From: Mesorhizobium sp. AR07
GTDB lineage: Bacteria > Pseudomonadota > Alphaproteobacteria > Rhizobiales > Rhizobiaceae
Assembly (NCBI RefSeq): GCF_024746815.1
Contig: NZ_CP080525.1
Coordinates: 5,636,501 to 5,700,500, forward strand
DNA: 64,000 nucleotides
Reading direction: 5' to 3'
Positions 40,757-49,780 of this stretch are shown piece by piece. Within the stretch, counting starts at the first letter, position 1; the number at the start of each line of letters is the position of its first letter. The notes below the pieces were generated by a model. That model ran no database searches and had not been told where the DNA came from. It saw only the letters and a program-made list of their open reading frames with translations. The position numbers and the translations under genes are program-made.

Positions 40757-40912
40757 TTGCTCCGCCGGCCCTTCCTGTGCAGAATTTGGATGTCAGGCTA
40801 GGAAACGGCTGGTCGTGCGTCTTCCTCCGCTTCGGAGGAAAATCCGGATGTCTCGCTATCGGAAGACGTGTAGCTTCGGAAGGTCCCGAATTGCTTATAT
40901 TCGGCTCTCAAC

Positions 40913-42742
40913 ATGCTGGCAGGAACAAACCGGAACGTGAATCACCCGTCGCAGATCCTCTCCTTGCGGGATGCAGCCAGCCTGATCAACTCGGGCGGCG
41001 ACCTCGGCACAGTGCTGCGCGATTTGGTGCTCGCCGCGTGCCGGCACGCGAAGTGGACGATGGGCTCGATCATGAGCATCGACGCGCCGCACGGCCACGC
41101 TTACGTTATCGTTCGTCACGATCCAACGTTGATCCAGCGCTCGCTCCCCGACCGCTGGGAACTCGCAACCAGTCCGTCAGTTATCGCGCTGCAACGCAAC
41201 GAGCCGGTCTACATCCGTGATGCGCGTGTCTCGGAGGAGTTTTCCGGCTATCGCCGCGAAGCCTTCGAGCGGGACTACCGCAGCGTTCTCGTGATGCCGA
41301 TGAACTGCGTCGACGAAGCCGGCCGGCCGATGGTGCTCAGCGTCGTTTCTCGCGAAATCATGGATGTCAGTGCCGACGATCTCGCCTTCATTGGCATGAT
41401 CGTCCATCTCGGTGAGATCGCGGTCGAGAAACAGCACAAGCTGCGCGAGGAAAAGCGCGCGGCGGAACGGCTCCAGAAGGCCTTGCAGGCACATACATCA
41501 CTGCTGCAGCAGGCGTTGGCGGAAAGCTCGGTTTCTTCGCTTGCCAGCAAGATCAGCGCGCTTGTCCCCAATCCGGTGATCGTGGTCGATTTCTCGGCGA
41601 ACCTGATCGTTGCCAGTCGCTCGCCGAGCGAGAAACATTTCGACGATGCGGCCTGGCAGCTTGCCGCGAACACGACCTTGCACCGGCAGATCATGAAGGT
41701 CGCTCGGTCGGCGGTGGATCTGCCGCAGAGCGAGGCCCATACTTTCTTTCTCGACGACGGCACGCGCCGTCTGCGCGTCACCGCGAAAATTGAACCGCTG
41801 AGCGTCGACGCGGAAGCCGTCGGCGCGCTGGTCATCTTCACCATGCAACAGCCGTTCAGCCAGCTGGACCTGCTCTTGCTCGACAGCGCCAAATTCGCGC
41901 TCAGCGTCCAGATGATGCGCAGCTTCATCCGCTTCCGTTTCGAAACGCGCACGCTGACGGACCTGTTCATGGAGGTCGTCGAGCATCGTTGGCACGATGC
42001 CGCCGATGTGCTGCAGCGGGCACAGCGACTTGGCATCGGGCTGGCGTCACCGCAGCAGATGATCGTCATCGATCTGCCTGAGGCCGCGCAAAGCAGCGCC
42101 GGCCGTTCGGTCGATCCGCATCATGCCGTGATCCGGCTGCTGCAGCAGAGTTCGGTCGCCGCGGGCATCATCGTCGTCGACAACGGCCTCGTCTGTCTGA
42201 TCCCGCCCGAACTGGGCGATGACAAGGAGCGTGTCAGCAAATTGCTGCGCAAGATCGCCGAGGAACTGGGGCGCTATTTCGGCCAGAAGCCGTTTGTCGT
42301 TCTTTCCGGGCTCTGCACAAAGCTCTCGGACTATCCGGCGGCGTGGGACCGCTGCCGGCGGATGATCCGCATCGGCCGCTCATTCGGCCGCACCGGGGTG
42401 TTTGCCAGCCAGGATTTCGGTCCGCTGCCGATGCTGGTCGCGGCCGCCGATGTCGAGGATGTGCGCGGCTTTGTGCAGGACAGCGTCGGCGCGATCGCCG
42501 ATCATGATCGCCAGCACGGCACACCGTATATGGAAACGCTGTTCTCCTATCTGCGCGAGGGTTGCCGCAGCCAGGCCTGTGCCGACGCGATGGGCTTGCA
42601 CGTGACCACCTTGCGATATCGGCTGGCACGCATCCAGGAACTGTTCGGCGTCAATCTCGAAACGCCCGAGCGGCGTTTTGCTTTTGAACTCGCCATCCGC
42701 TTGCGCGAAGTCATCGACAGCCGCGGCTCCACAGAAAAATAA
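40913..42742 (+). CDS. PucR/CdaR-type transcriptional regulator with N-terminal GAF domain
   Basis: The 609-residue protein has an N-terminal GAF-like sensor (about residues 20-180), a coiled segment (about 180-200), a second sensory region (about 205-330), and a PucR-type C-terminus with the HTH_30 helix-turn-helix near residues 555-600 (CADAMGLHVTTLRYRLARIQELFG). PucR-like regulators control purine and other nitrogen-compound catabolism. It precedes the monooxygenase operon by about 135 bp in the same direction and is its likely activator. Confidence 0.85.
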   Translation: MLAGTNRNVNHPSQILSLRDAASLINSGGDLGTVLRDLVLAACRHAKWTMGSIMSIDAPHGHAYVIVRHDPTLIQRSLPDRWELATSPSVIALQRNEPVYIRDARVSEEFSGYRREAFERDYRSVLVMPMNCVDEAGRPMVLSVVSREIMDVSADDLAFIGMIVHLGEIAVEKQHKLREEKRAAERLQKALQAHTSLLQQALAESSVSSLASKISALVPNPVIVVDFSANLIVASRSPSEKHFDDAAWQLAANTTLHRQIMKVARSAVDLPQSEAHTFFLDDGTRRLRVTAKIEPLSVDAEAVGALVIFTMQQPFSQLDLLLLDSAKFALSVQMMRSFIRFRFETRTLTDLFMEVVEHRWHDAADVLQRAQRLGIGLASPQQMIVIDLPEAAQSSAGRSVDPHHAVIRLLQQSSVAAGIIVVDNGLVCLIPPELGDDKERVSKLLRKIAEELGRYFGQKPFVVLSGLCTKLSDYPAAWDRCRRMIRIGRSFGRTGVFASQDFGPLPMLVAAADVEDVRGFVQDSVGAIADHDRQHGTPYMETLFSYLREGCRSQACADAMGLHVTTLRYRLARIQELFGVNLETPERRFAFELAIRLREVIDSRGSTEK

Positions 42743-42876
42743 CATCAGTCCAGTCTCCGCCGAACGGACAGTTTCCGGCTCGGGAACACGACCCTTGCTG
42801 GTCGGACCGCGCCTTGGCCTCTTGCTCGCAAACACAGCAGTGCCTCCGGTGCCTGTTCCTCTCAACAGGAGGAAGA

Positions 42877-43926
42877 ATGGGCCCGAATGAGCGGCTAACG
42901 TTTCGTGCAATCCGAGAGGGAACACGAGGCCAGATGCTGACGACCCCGCAACCAACGATCGATCCGATTGCCCTCAGAAGGGCATTCGGAACTTTCGTGA
43001 CCGGCGTTACGGTCATCACCACCCGCGACAGCGACGGCACGCCGCGCGGCATGACCGCCAACTCCTTCACCTCGGTCTCGCTCGATCCGCCGCTTCTGTT
43101 GGTGTGCGTTGGCAAGGCGGCGGCGAGCTACTCGGCGTTCAACGCTTCCGATTCCTTCGCCGTCAACCTGCTGCATGAGGGGCAGACCGACGTCTCGGCA
43201 GTCTTCGCCTCCAAGGCTCACGACAAGTTCGGGTCCGTCAGCCATGACCGTGTCCATACCGGCGCGCCGATCCTCAACGAGTGCCTGACCTGGTTCGACT
43301 GCACCGTGCACAACCGGGTCGATGCCGGCGATCATGTCGTGCTGATCGGCGCGGTGCAGGCGTTCGGCACCAGCCCCTCGGCGCCGCTCGGCTTCTGCCG
43401 GGGGCGCTATGCGTCCGTGAAGGATCCGCTGCCGCCGGGCTGGCTTGCTTCGCACAGCATGATCGTCGGCTACCTGATCGAAGCGGATGGAAACATCCTG
43501 CTGCGCTCCGACGGCAAGGGGGGCTGGGTGCTTCCCAGCGCCAAGAGCCGGAAGGCGGAAAACGAACTCAAGCTCGAAGGTGGCGATGCGCTCACGTTGC
43601 TGCCGGACGAAACGTTCCTCTATTCGGTCTTCGATGTCGCCGACAGCGATCCTGGCTACCTCATCTATCGGGCTCGTCTCTCTGGCACCTCGGGCGCCTT
43701 CACCATGCCTGCGGGGTTCCGGTTCTTTCCGCTCGCGGATCTTCCATACGAGGACATTCCAGCCCGCGAAATTCGCGCGCTGCTGCGTCGCTACAGCCGC
43801 GAGCGGCGCGACGACTCCTTCAGCATCTACATGGATTCGGGCGATGGCGGCCGTCTTGCCCGGATCGACGGTGGCTCGCAGCCATGGACACAAGGCCCCC
43901 AGGACGCGGAACAGGAAAAGCCATGA
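42877..43926 (+). CDS. Flavin reductase fused to a Nudix-like C-terminal domain
   Basis: The N-terminal 165 residues are a flavin reductase of the HpaC/RutF type (LRRAFGTFVTGVTVITT, GMTANSFTSVSLDPPLLLV, HDKFGSV, GRYASV). It would supply reduced FMN or FAD to the LLM monooxygenase two genes downstream. The C-terminal half (about 195-330: MIVGYLIEADGNILLRSDG, GWVLPSAK) resembles a Nudix fold but lacks the full catalytic box, so it may bind a nucleotide only. At 349 residues the protein is about twice the normal reductase. ATG 42877 has GGAGGA upstream; 42934 would also give an intact reductase domain. Confidence 0.82.
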   Translation: MGPNERLTFRAIREGTRGQMLTTPQPTIDPIALRRAFGTFVTGVTVITTRDSDGTPRGMTANSFTSVSLDPPLLLVCVGKAAASYSAFNASDSFAVNLLHEGQTDVSAVFASKAHDKFGSVSHDRVHTGAPILNECLTWFDCTVHNRVDAGDHVVLIGAVQAFGTSPSAPLGFCRGRYASVKDPLPPGWLASHSMIVGYLIEADGNILLRSDGKGGWVLPSAKSRKAENELKLEGGDALTLLPDETFLYSVFDVADSDPGYLIYRARLSGTSGAFTMPAGFRFFPLADLPYEDIPAREIRALLRRYSRERRDDSFSIYMDSGDGGRLARIDGGSQPWTQGPQDAEQEKP

Positions 43927-45434
43927 AAACGACCGTCGCATCGCTCGAGAACTCCCGCCAGACGCTTTTCATCGGCGGCAGCTTCGTCGCCCCCAAGAGC
44001 GGTCAATATCTCCCGAGCTATGATCCGACGGCCGGCGAGCCCTGGTATGAACTGGCCGAGGCTGACGCATCCGATGTCGACGCCGCCGTGGCCGCCGCGC
44101 GGGCGGCCTTCGCCGATCCGGCATGGCGGCGGATGACGCAGACCGATCGCGGCAAGCTTCTGCATCGCCTCGCGCAACTCGTGCTGGCCCATGCCGACGA
44201 GTTGGCGCTGATCGAGACGCGCGACAACGGCAAGCTGCTCAAGGAAATGCGGGCGCAGATGCGCGCCATGCCGGATTCCTACAGCTATTTCGCCGGTATG
44301 GCCGACAAGCTGCTGGGCGACACCATTCCCGTCAACAAGCTCGACATGCTCAACTTCAATCTGCGCGAGCCGCTTGGCGTCGTCGGCATGATCACGCCCT
44401 GGAATTCGCCACTGATGCTCCTCACAGGGACGTTGGCGCCTTGCCTTGCGCTCGGCAATACCGCCGTCATCAAGCCTTCCGAGCACGCCACGGCCTCGAC
44501 GCTGGCGCTGGCCGAGTTGATCATCGAAGCCGGTTTTCCGGCTGGCGTCGTCAATGTGGTGACCGGCACCGGCGCCAGTGCGGGCGAAGCACTGACACGC
44601 CATCCCGGCATCGCCAAGATCGTCTTCACCGGCAGCACGGCCACCGGCCGGCGCATTGCGACAAATGCGGCGGCCAACCTGGTTCCCTGTCAGATGGAGC
44701 TTGGCGGGAAATCACCGCATGTGGTCTTCGCCGACGTCGACATCGAACATGCCGTCAACGGCGTCGTGTCGGGCATATTCGCGGCGGCGGGCCAAAGCTG
44801 CGTCGCGGGATCGCGATGCTTTGTCGAAGCCAGTGCCTATGACCGGTTCGTGGACGCGCTGGTCGAGCGCACCAGGCGGGTCAAGGTCGGCCATCCCATG
44901 AACGATGATACCGACATCGGGCCGCTGGCGCTCTCGGCCCAACTCACCAAGGTTGAAGCCTATGTCGCGTCGGGTGTGCGGCAGGGAGCCAGGATCGCCG
45001 CCGGCGGCCGCCGGCCGCAATCGCCGGACCTCGGCGGCGGCTGGTATTTCGAACCGACCGTCATGGTCGACGCTCGCAACGATATGGAGTTCATGCAGGA
45101 CGAGATTTTTGGGCCTGTCGTCGGCGTCATCCCGTTTTCTTCGGAAGAGGAGATGACCGCGCTTGCCAATGATACGCGCTATGGACTGGCTTCCGGCATC
45201 TGGACCAAGGACATCGACCGCGCACTGCGTTTCGCTCGCAACGTCGATGCCGGAACCGTCTGGATCAACACCTATCGTGCTTCCTCCTTCATGTCGGCGA
45301 ATGGCGGCTTCAAGGAAAGCGGCTACGGCCGCCGCGGCGGCTTTGATGTGATGCAGGAATTCTCGCGGCTGAAGAACGTGGTGATCGATTACTCCGGGGC
45401 CATGCAGGACCCGTTCGTCATCCGGCTGCGCTGA
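43923..45434 (+). CDS. NAD(P)-dependent aldehyde dehydrogenase
   Basis: A 503-residue aldehyde dehydrogenase with all catalytic residues: Asn161 (TPWNSPLM), Glu259 (ELGGKSP) and Cys293 (GQSCVAGSR). It starts with ATGA overlap to the flavin reductase gene. In ring-opening pathways it would oxidise the aldehyde released by the flavin monooxygenase, as TgnC or TgnE do in trigonelline degradation. Much longer frames over this gene begin inside the upstream gene and are not real. Confidence 0.92.
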   Translation: MKTTVASLENSRQTLFIGGSFVAPKSGQYLPSYDPTAGEPWYELAEADASDVDAAVAAARAAFADPAWRRMTQTDRGKLLHRLAQLVLAHADELALIETRDNGKLLKEMRAQMRAMPDSYSYFAGMADKLLGDTIPVNKLDMLNFNLREPLGVVGMITPWNSPLMLLTGTLAPCLALGNTAVIKPSEHATASTLALAELIIEAGFPAGVVNVVTGTGASAGEALTRHPGIAKIVFTGSTATGRRIATNAAANLVPCQMELGGKSPHVVFADVDIEHAVNGVVSGIFAAAGQSCVAGSRCFVEASAYDRFVDALVERTRRVKVGHPMNDDTDIGPLALSAQLTKVEAYVASGVRQGARIAAGGRRPQSPDLGGGWYFEPTVMVDARNDMEFMQDEIFGPVVGVIPFSSEEEMTALANDTRYGLASGIWTKDIDRALRFARNVDAGTVWINTYRASSFMSANGGFKESGYGRRGGFDVMQEFSRLKNVVIDYSGAMQDPFVIRLR

Positions 45435-45477
45435 GCTTCATCCAAGCCCGATCAGAAACGTCAAACGGGATAAGAAA

Positions 45478-46551
45478 ATGAAATTTGCAGTTTCGCTGAC
45501 CATGGAGCGTTTCTCGCCCGAAGTACCGATGGCGACGGTCAAGAACAATCTGCTCGAATTGGCTGTCATGGCCGACGAGGGCGGGTTCGAGACATTGTGG
45601 ACGGCGGAGCACCATACGATCGAATGCACCATCTCGCCCAATCCGCTGATGACGCTGACATGGCTGGCGCAGCACACCCAGCAGATCAGGCTTGGCACCT
45701 CGACCCTCGTGGCGCCGTACTGGAGCCCGATCCGGCTGGCTGGCGAAGCAGCACTTTGTGATCACCTGACCGGCGGCCGGCTGGAGTTCGGCATCGCTCG
45801 CGGCTCCTACCAGTATGAGTTCGACCGCATGGCCGAAGGCATGCCGCAGCAGGAGGGCGTCGCCTATCTGAAGGAACTTGTACCGGCCGTGAAGAAGTTG
45901 TGGGCCGACGACTACGCGCATGATGGCCACTACTGGAATTTTCCACTCGCTGCCGGAGTGCCCAAGCCGCTGCAGAAGCCGCATCCGCCGATCTGGGTCG
46001 CGGCGCGTGATCCGGGGACGTTCGACTGGGCCGTCGGCATCGGCGCGAACATTCTGTCGACGCCGCTTTCCGCACCGGCCGCCGAAATCGCCGTGCTTGG
46101 GGAAAAGTTCCGCAAGGCGGTTGCCGATCACCCGGAAGTGCCCCGTCCGCGCCTGATGATGCAGCGCCGCACCTGCGTCTACGAGAGGCCTGAAGAGTGG
46201 GAAGTCGCGGTCCGGCACGCCATCGACTACGGACGTTCCTTCGAGAACCTGTTCCAGAACATCGGCACGGTGAAGAACGGTTTCCCCGAAGTGGTCCCTT
46301 ACGAAAGCGTCAAGGGCAAGGACAACTACAATCCCGAAAGCATCCGGAAGAACCTGATGTTCGGCACGCCGGACGAGATCATCGAGAAGCTTCAGGACTA
46401 CGAGACCGCGGGCGTCGATCAATATTGCCTTGGGCTCACTTTCAATCTGCCGTTCGAGCTGCAGAAGAAAACGATCAGACTGTTCGTCGACGAGGTCATG
46501 CCGCATTTCGCGGCGCGCGACCGCACCCTGGCTGTCGCGGCGGGGCGTTGA
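45478..46551 (+). CDS. LLM-class flavin-dependent monooxygenase
   Basis: The 357-residue protein is a luciferase-like monooxygenase: start MKFAVSLTMERFSP, then ETLWTAEHHTIECTISPNP, LGTSTLVAPYWSPIRLAGEAA and the terminal substrate-domain motif MFGTPDEIIEKLQDYE. It uses reduced flavin from the reductase gene of the same operon to oxygenate its substrate. In related clusters (RutA, TgnB and pyridine monooxygenases) such enzymes open N-heterocyclic rings. It lies between the aldehyde dehydrogenase and hydrolase genes. Substrate unknown. Confidence 0.88.
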   Translation: MKFAVSLTMERFSPEVPMATVKNNLLELAVMADEGGFETLWTAEHHTIECTISPNPLMTLTWLAQHTQQIRLGTSTLVAPYWSPIRLAGEAALCDHLTGGRLEFGIARGSYQYEFDRMAEGMPQQEGVAYLKELVPAVKKLWADDYAHDGHYWNFPLAAGVPKPLQKPHPPIWVAARDPGTFDWAVGIGANILSTPLSAPAAEIAVLGEKFRKAVADHPEVPRPRLMMQRRTCVYERPEEWEVAVRHAIDYGRSFENLFQNIGTVKNGFPEVVPYESVKGKDNYNPESIRKNLMFGTPDEIIEKLQDYETAGVDQYCLGLTFNLPFELQKKTIRLFVDEVMPHFAARDRTLAVAAGR

Positions 46552-46556
46552 CGGCA

Positions 46557-47366
46557 ATGGCGGCCAATTCCTTCGCGGCTGGTGACGTCACGCTCAACTA
46601 CCGCGTCGACGGGAACGGCCCGCAGCCGCTGGTCTGCATTCATGGTGTCGGCTCCTATCTGGAAGCATGGGACGGGGTCGTGGCTCGTTTGCCGGGGCAG
46701 TTCACGGTGTTGACATTCGATCTTCGTGGTCATGGCCGGTCGGCCCGCATCAAAGGCCGCTACGAGATCGACGACTTCGTCGATGACACGCTGGCGTTGG
46801 CGGATCATATCGGGTTCCGAAGTTTCCACCTAGCCGGGTTCTCGTTGGGCGGCCTGGTCGCCCAGCGCCTGGCGCTGACCCATCCCGACCGGCTTCGCCG
46901 GCTCGTGCTCCTCGCAACCGTCGCCGGGCGTCTCCCGGAGGAACGCCAGGCGGTTCTGGGTCGCCTTGCCGCCCTGACTGCCAACCAGGCGGGCGCGCAT
47001 CATGCCGCGTCGCTGTCGCGCTGGCTGACCGAAGATTATCAACAGCGCAATCCGGATGTGATCGCTGAGCTGCGCCGGCGCGACGCTGAAAACGATCCGG
47101 GATGCTACGCCGCCGCCTACCGCGTTCTCGCGGAGACCGACTTCGGCGGCATTCTCGACCAGATCAGATCCCCAACACTGATCGTGACCGGTGAGGACGA
47201 TCAGGGGTCCAACCCACGCATGGCGCGCCACATGCACGATCAGATCCGTGGCTCGCAACTCAAGATCCTGCCCGGATTGCGACATTCGATCCTGGTCGAG
47301 GCGCCGGCGCAGGTTGCCGGCCTGATGGCGGATTTCTTGACCGAACAGGGAGGTAGCCATGGATAA
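46557..47366 (+). CDS. Alpha/beta hydrolase
   Basis: A 269-residue hydrolase with the nucleophile elbow GFSLGG (Ser96), oxyanion segment CIHGVGSY, an acid in VTGEDDQGS and the catalytic His in GLRHSIL. Such enzymes follow ring-opening oxygenases and cleave the resulting amide, ester or enol (RutD- or TgnD-like). It starts six bases after the monooxygenase gene's stop and overlaps the next gene by eight bases, so it is part of the operon. Confidence 0.88.
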   Translation: MAANSFAAGDVTLNYRVDGNGPQPLVCIHGVGSYLEAWDGVVARLPGQFTVLTFDLRGHGRSARIKGRYEIDDFVDDTLALADHIGFRSFHLAGFSLGGLVAQRLALTHPDRLRRLVLLATVAGRLPEERQAVLGRLAALTANQAGAHHAASLSRWLTEDYQQRNPDVIAELRRRDAENDPGCYAAAYRVLAETDFGGILDQIRSPTLIVTGEDDQGSNPRMARHMHDQIRGSQLKILPGLRHSILVEAPAQVAGLMADFLTEQGGSHG

Positions 47367-47745
47367 GGAGCTGCGGAAAGCCGGCGAAACAGTCCGGCGT
47401 ACGGTTCTCGGCGATGATTATGTCGATCAGGCCATCGGCAATGCCGACGATTTCTCGCGGCCCTTCCAGGACGTCCTCAACGAATATTGCTGGGGCACGT
47501 GCTGGGCCGATGTGGCGCTGGATCTCAAGCAGCGCAGCCTGCTCAATCTCGGCATGCTTGCGGCGTTGGGGCGGATGCACGAGTTCGGCGTGCATTTCCG
47601 TGGAGCGATCCGCAACGGTCTGAGTGACGACGAACTCCGGGCCGCGTTAATCCAGATCGCCGTTTATTGCGGCATTCCGGCCGGCGTCGAGAGCTTTCGC
47701 GTTGCCCGCGCGGTGCGCGACGCAATGAAGGCGGATGCCCGATGA
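47359..47745 (+). CDS. Carboxymuconolactone decarboxylase family protein
   Basis: The 128-residue protein is a CMD/AhpD-like helical protein (CWGTCWADVALDLKQRSLLNLGMLAALGR split around the helix, ELRAALIQIAVYCGIPAGVESFR). It resembles gamma-carboxymuconolactone decarboxylase, but a CxxC peroxidase motif is absent. It may decarboxylate a ring-cleavage product. Last gene of the monooxygenase operon. Confidence 0.85.
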   Translation: MDKELRKAGETVRRTVLGDDYVDQAIGNADDFSRPFQDVLNEYCWGTCWADVALDLKQRSLLNLGMLAALGRMHEFGVHFRGAIRNGLSDDELRAALIQIAVYCGIPAGVESFRVARAVRDAMKADAR

Positions 47746-47912
47746 TTGCAACGAGGGGCCTGTATCTATGCCGGAATGACCTCTTCGACGGTTCGGGCTG
47801 GCTTACCATCCTTCCGAGCAACCGGCGCGAAAAACCTCCTCTGCCTCGCCGGAAGACGGCGGCAGGCTGCTTGTCTCTAAATTAGCAAACAACAACAAAG
47901 GGAACGGAACAT

Positions 47913-48746
47913 ATGAAAACATCTGTCAAACTGACCACGCTGGCGGCTTCGCTGGCTTTTGCCTTGGCGACGCTTCCTGCCTACGCCGGAGCCGTGCTGG
48001 ACCGCGTCGTGGCGGCCGGCACACTAAAGGTCGCGACCGACGCCAATTGGGCGCCGCAGTCTTTCCTCAATTCGAGCAACGAACTGGACGGATTCGATGT
48101 CGACGTGGCCAAGGAGATCGGCAAGCGCATCGGGGTCAAGGTGGAATTCGTCACGCCGGGCTGGGATATCATCACGGCTGGCAACTGGGTAGGCCGCTGG
48201 GACATGCATGTCGGCTCGATGACGCCGACCAAGAAGCGGGCCGAGATTTTCGATTTTCCCGCTGTTTACTACTTCACCCCGGCCGCCGTTGCCGTTCACA
48301 AGGATAGCAAGGCCGCATCCTTGAGCGATCTGGATGGCAAGGTTGTCGGCGCGACGACGACATCGACCTTCGAAGCCTATGCCAAAAAGGATCTGACGCT
48401 CGACGCGGCAGGCGCGCCGCCATTTGAGTACAAGCTTAATCCGAAAACGGTGCACTCCTACGAGAACTCCACCACCGCCTTCGACGATCTGCGGATCGGT
48501 GATGGCGCTCGGCTCGACGCCGTTGTTTCGTCCTTGCCCAGCATCCTCGATGCGGTAAAAGCCGGCTATCCGATCAAGCAGGTCGGCGATCCGGTGTTTT
48601 ACGAACCACTGGCCGTCGCCATCGAACACGGCGATCCTGAATTCTCCGCCAAGATCGCCGATGCAGTGAAGACCATGAAAGGAGACGGCACGCTCAGCAC
48701 GCTCTCCAAGAAGTGGTACGGGGTGGACTATTCAGTCGTAAAATAG
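47913..48746 (+). CDS. Polar amino acid-type ABC substrate-binding protein
   Basis: A 277-residue family-3 binding protein with signal peptide MKTSVKLTTLAASLAFALATLPAYA and the core TLKVATDANWAPQSFLN, GFDVDVAKEIGKRIGVKVEFV and GDGTLSTLSKKWYG. It brings an amino-acid-like ligand to the following permease and ATPase. Being linked to the monooxygenase operon, it probably imports that pathway's substrate. Confidence 0.88.
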   Translation: MKTSVKLTTLAASLAFALATLPAYAGAVLDRVVAAGTLKVATDANWAPQSFLNSSNELDGFDVDVAKEIGKRIGVKVEFVTPGWDIITAGNWVGRWDMHVGSMTPTKKRAEIFDFPAVYYFTPAAVAVHKDSKAASLSDLDGKVVGATTTSTFEAYAKKDLTLDAAGAPPFEYKLNPKTVHSYENSTTAFDDLRIGDGARLDAVVSSLPSILDAVKAGYPIKQVGDPVFYEPLAVAIEHGDPEFSAKIADAVKTMKGDGTLSTLSKKWYGVDYSVVK

Positions 48747-48763
48747 TCTCGACTTTCGATGGC

Positions 48764-48781
48764 GGCCTGCTGGAGCAGGCC
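48764..48781 (+). promoter_or_regulatory. Intercistronic hairpin between binding-protein and permease genes
   Basis: GGCCTGC-TGGA-GCAGGCC, with no T-run. Such hairpins after binding-protein genes commonly raise stability of the upstream message relative to the permease part. Confidence 0.5.
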
Positions 48782-48805
48782 TCCATCCACCCGAGGGGAC
48801 AGACG

Positions 48806-49780
48806 ATGCTCTATCCGGATACCGTCGAATCCGAAATTCTCGTGCACAAGCCGTGGTTTGTCACGACGATGTTCGGCATCGTCTTCGCGATCTTCCTCGC
48901 CTTCAATCTGACGTCCACGGGCTTCGGCGAATTGATGCGCCCCGTCATCGGCGAGCCTTCCGAGAGCGGTCTCTACGGCAGATTTGCCATTGCCTTCGTC
49001 ATAGCAATTCTCTTCGTCTTCAATGTCGTATTGATCGGTTTCGCCTCGCTGCGGCTCCAGATCGCCATCGTCTGGCTGGAACTTCTGCTGCTCTTCCTGG
49101 CCTTCTTCGAGACCTTCCACCTCAGCTTGCCCTTCATCTGGGAGAAGTTGCCGTTCCTGATTTCCCAAGGCGTCGTTACGACGCTCTACGTCTCGGCGAT
49201 TTCCATCATCATCGCCTCCTTGATCGCCATCCTGGGGGCCGTCGCCAAGTTGTCCACCAACGGCTTTGCCTATGCCATCGCCAGCTTCTACACCTCGTTC
49301 TTTCGCGGGTTGCCGCTTCTGATGCAGGTCTATCTGATCTATCTCGGCCTGCCGCAGCTGGGCTTCGTGGTCGGCGCCGTCCCAGCCGGCATCCTGGCGC
49401 TGTCGCTGTGTTACGGCGCCTATATGACCGAGATTTTCAGATCGGGAATCCAGAGCATCGACCGTGGTCAATGGGAGGCTTCTCGCTCCATGGGCTTTGG
49501 CTTCTCGCTGACCATGCGCAGGATCATCCTGCCGCAGGCGCTTCCGGTGATCATTCCGCCGACGGGAAACCAGTTCATCTCGATGCTCAAAGACAGTTCG
49601 CTGGTCTCGGTCATCGGCGTCTGGGAATTGATGTTCCTTGCCCGCACGCTCGGGCAGAAAACCTTCCAGCACATGGAAATGCTCATTTCGGCTTCAGTCA
49701 TCTACTGGATCCTGTCGATCTGCCTCGAGCTGATCCAGTCCCGCATCGAACGGCACTACGCCAGGAGCAAGGTGCGATGA
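48806..49780 (+). CDS. Polar amino acid-type ABC permease
   Basis: A 324-residue permease with an N-terminal extension: about three extra hydrophobic segments (for instance FVIAILFVFNVVLIGF) before the standard HisM/GlnP-type domain (about 110-315, with ITEIFR-like YMTEIFRSGIQSIDRGQWEA). Only one permease gene is present, so it must act as a homodimer. I chose ATG 48806 (GAGGGG upstream) over 48713. Confidence 0.88.
   Translation: MLYPDTVESEILVHKPWFVTTMFGIVFAIFLAFNLTSTGFGELMRPVIGEPSESGLYGRFAIAFVIAILFVFNVVLIGFASLRLQIAIVWLELLLLFLAFFETFHLSLPFIWEKLPFLISQGVVTTLYVSAISIIIASLIAILGAVAKLSTNGFAYAIASFYTSFFRGLPLLMQVYLIYLGLPQLGFVVGAVPAGILALSLCYGAYMTEIFRSGIQSIDRGQWEASRSMGFGFSLTMRRIILPQALPVIIPPTGNQFISMLKDSSLVSVIGVWELMFLARTLGQKTFQHMEMLISASVIYWILSICLELIQSRIERHYARSKVR

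Noticed and set aside
43281..45434. 717-residue aldehyde dehydrogenase with a long N-terminal extension
   Set aside because: The extension is an out-of-frame reading of the flavin reductase gene; the ATGA overlap at 43923 marks the true start.
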